A DNA stretch of 64,000 nucleotides from Polyodon spathula. Its lineage: Eukaryota; Chordata; Actinopteri; Acipenseriformes; Polyodontidae. Within the stretch, counting starts at the first letter, position 1. The number at the start of each line of letters is the position of its first letter. Below the pieces are notes generated by a model, which was given only the letters and a program-made list of their open reading frames with translations, was not told the origin of the DNA and made no database searches. Below, piece by piece: positions 61,659 to 64,000 of the stretch. The translations under genes were made by a program, and so were the position numbers. The stretch lies in the NCBI RefSeq assembly GCF_017654505.1, contig NC_054545.1, forward strand, positions 8,383,927-8,447,926, written 5' to 3'.

Positions 61659-63192
61659 TACAGTACTGTGCAAAAGTTTTAGGCAGGTGTGAAAAAATGC
61701 TGTAAAGTAAGAATGCTTTCAAAAATATACATGTTAATAGTTTATATTTATCAGTTACCAAAATGCAAAGTGAGTGAACAGAAGAAAAATCTACATCAAA
61801 TCCATATTTTCAAAACAGCATCAATTCTTCTAGGTACACTTGCACAAAGTCAGGGAATTTGTAGGCATATTGTCAGGTGTATGATTAAACAATTATACCA
61901 AACAGGTGCTAATGATCATCAATTCAATATATAGGTTGAAATACAAGCATTAACTGAAACAGAAACAGCTATGTAGGAGGAATAAAACTGGGTGAGGAAC
62001 AGCCAAACTCAGCTAACAAGGTGAGGTTGCTGAAGACAGTTTATTGTCAAAAGTCATACACCATGGCAAGACTGAGCACAGCAACAAGACACAAGGTAGT
62101 TATACAGCATCAGCAAGGTCTCTCCCAGGCAGAAATTTCAAGGCAGACAGGGGTTTCCAGATGTTCTGTCCAAACTCCTTTGAAGAAGCACAAAGAAACG
62201 GGCAACGTTGAGGACCGTAGACGCAGTGGTCGGCCAAGAAAACTTACTGCAGCAGATGAAAGACACATCATGCTTACTTCCCTTCGCAATCAGAAGATGT
62301 CCAGCAATGCCATCAGCTCAGATTTGGCAGAAAACAGTGGGACCCTGGTACACCCATCTACTGTCAGGAGGAGTCTGGTCAGAAGTGGCCTTCATGGAAG
62401 ACTTACGGTCAAAAAGTCATACCTCCGACGTGTAAACAAGGCCAAGCGACTCAACTATGCACGAAAACACAGGAACTGGGGTTCACAAAAATGGCAGCAG
62501 GTGCTCTGGACTGATGAGTCAAAATTTGCAATATTTGGCTGTAGCAGAAGGCAGTTTGTTTGTCGAAGGGCTGGAGAGCGGTACACGAATGAGTGTCTGC
62601 AGGCAACACTGAAGCATGGTGGAGGTTCCTTGCAAGTTTGGGGCTGCATTTCTGCAAATGGAGTTGGGTATTTGGTCAGAATTAATGGTCTCCTCAATGC
62701 TGAGAAGTACAGGCAGATACTTATCCATCATGTAATACCATCAGGGAGGCATCTGATTGGCCCCAAATTTATTCTGCAGCATGACAACGACCCCAAACAT
62801 ACAGCGAAAGTCATTAAGAACTATCTTCAGCGTAAAGAAGAACAAGGAGTCCTGGAAGTGATGGTATGACCCCCACAGAGCTCTGATCTCAACATCATCG
62901 AGTCTGTCTGAGATTATATGAAGAGAGAGAAGCAACTGAGGTTAGTTCTCCAAGATGTTTGGGCCAACCTACCTGCCGAGTTCCTTCAAAAACTGTGCAA
63001 GTGTACCTAGAATAATTGATGCTGTTTTGAAGGCAAAGGGTGGTCACACCAAATATGGATTTGATGTAGATTTTTCTACTGTTCACTCACTTTGCTTTTT
63101 GTTAATTGATAAATATAAACTATTAACATGTCTATTTTTGAAAGCATTCTTACTTTACAGCATTTTTTCACGCCTGCCTAAAACTTTTGCAC

Positions 63193-63199
<7 letters not shown>
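61659..63199 (+). mobile_element. Tc1-like transposon, second family, decayed
   Basis: TA at 61659-61660 precedes CAGTACTGTGCAAAAGTTTT. The mirror end AAAACTTTTGCACAGTACT reaches 63198-63199, where the final base and TA duplication merge into a (TA) array. The inverted repeats are long: about 150 bases on each side match (61661-61811 against about 63046-63199), so the right repeat overlaps the 3' end of the transposase gene. Length is about 1.54 kb. The coding region carries several lesions, so this copy is older or more damaged than the element at 8.7 kb, and its ends are unrelated to that one. Confidence 0.92.
62063..63060 (+). pseudogene. Tc1 transposase, second family, inactivated
   Basis: ATG 62063 starts MARLSTATRHKVVIQHQQG, then a helix-turn-helix (AEISRQTGVSRCSVQTPLKK) and a GRP linker (RRSGRPRKL). 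The catalytic core has D in LWTDESKFAIFG, HGGGSLQVWGCIS, and D in [12 protein letters not shown]. The frame is open from 62021 to a TGA at 62867-62869 in place of Trp. Beyond it follow SSDLNIIE with the expected Glu, a second TGA in place of Trp at about 62909, and a frameshift near 63000 before VPRIIDAVLKAKGGHTKYGF in another frame. An upstream in-frame ATG at 62021 adds 14 residues but the family start is MARLS-like. Protein would be about 330-340 residues; dead here. Confidence 0.92.
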
Positions 63200-63281
<82 letters not shown>

Positions 63282-63305
63282 GTAATATATAATATATATA
63301 TATAT
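63200..63305. repeat. (TA)n microsatellite abutting the Tc1 right end
   Basis: TA array with short AATT/AGTAA interruptions after 63276; it seems to have grown from the TA target site. Confidence 0.93.
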
Positions 63306-64000
63306 GCAATGTACACCATACTTTATTGCAATGCACCATACTTTATTAAGTATAACATGTGTAAATTCAGGATTAAGCAATAACAGTGATACTTGGGTAC
63401 AGCAGCCAAGTGATGGCATTCATAACCAGGAGGTTATGAATGCCACCTGCAACCTGACTGCCTGGGATGCAAAACAAAGCATTAAAGCAAACATACGTTT
63501 TCCTGAAAAGTATATTTAATTATGGGAGTATCTACAGAAGCACATTACTGACAAAAAAGAAAAAAACAAATTGCTCCTGGACTACAATCCCACAACATAC
63601 TGCAGAGATCTTGCATTCACTGGGAGGTGTGACGTGTTGCCATGGACACAAGCGTCAAAGCAAATATCCGACTCTGCAGCTAAATGAACCAAATGGAGAG
63701 AAAGCCACATAACAAAAACCTTCTCAAACCGTATAACTACAGATAGCAATGTATGTGATTTATAAGGATGTGCATCTGATAAGATAAATGCCTTGAGCAC
63801 AGCAACACACAGACAAGTACGTGATCATGAGTTCTATTGTTGGTAGTTTTGAGACAGTTTTTAAATTAGACCCTGGTGTTCAATTCTATTTTTAACAACA
63901 TAAACAGATTTTTAATAGCTTGCACTTTCTATGCTACCTCTTAGCAATATGTTTGTAAATTTGAACGTTTGGTACTTAATTTAATTTGATGAGCATTCTT
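63306..64000. other. No recognised feature
   Basis: Unassigned. GGACTACAATCCCACAACAT near 63578 resembles a phrase frequent in vertebrate repeats but no element was delimited. Confidence 0.45.

Overview
The window is AT-rich vertebrate DNA without any host gene I can recognise. The transposon mix (Tc1/mariner, hAT, piggyBac-type, pogo/Tigger-type, LTR and non-LTR elements), the many long (TA)n, (TAA)n and (CA)n arrays and the CpG-poor background point to a ray-finned fish. A non-teleost lineage such as sturgeon, paddlefish, gar or bichir is my guess from the repeat types, with low confidence. Nearly all open reading frames are chance or come from microsatellites; the believable coding traces are transposon proteins, all broken.

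Layout: 0.16-1.0 kb, hAT relic. 3.4-4.3 kb, 3' end of an L2/CR1-like LINE on the minus strand, with a second 3'-UTR copy at 30.6 kb. 4.84-5.0 kb, C-terminal scrap of a second non-LTR element. 8.67-10.30 kb, a nearly intact Tc1 element whose transposase has one frameshift. 11.9-12.0 kb, one end of a hAT element. 12.8-13.2 kb, a candidate conserved non-coding element. 15.08-15.29 kb, a GC-rich segment that could be an isolated exon. 18.19-18.90 kb, solo LTR. 18.99-19.52 kb, TA-flanked MITE. 28.24-28.67 kb, hAT MITE with a perfect 8-bp target duplication.

32.1-33.8 kb is the strangest part. Two inverted-repeat structures are built from LTR ends that face away from each other, with primer-binding-like and leader sequence attached, next to a CpG-rich retrotransposon leader or gag-start remnant. 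35.46-36.76 kb holds a 433-bp (CA)n array and a pogo/Tigger-type MITE inserted at a (TAA)n array. 37.3-37.8 kb is a SINE-like repeat. 43.3-43.65 kb is a fold-back Tc1 relic. 50.4-53.7 kb is a nest: an LTR carrying an 81-bp minisatellite, two copies of a TTAA-flanked piggyBac-like element (third copy at 58.4-58.9 kb) and a LINE C-terminus. 57.06-58.03 kb is a GC-richer repeat, possibly the end of a DIRS-type element, with a degenerate GGTGC-rich tandem array. 61.66-63.20 kb is a second Tc1 copy, decayed and ending in a (TA)n tract.

Nothing here works together as a pathway. The window reads as intergenic or deep-intronic DNA shaped by repeated transposon insertion and microsatellite growth. Long stretches without recognised features are listed as such.
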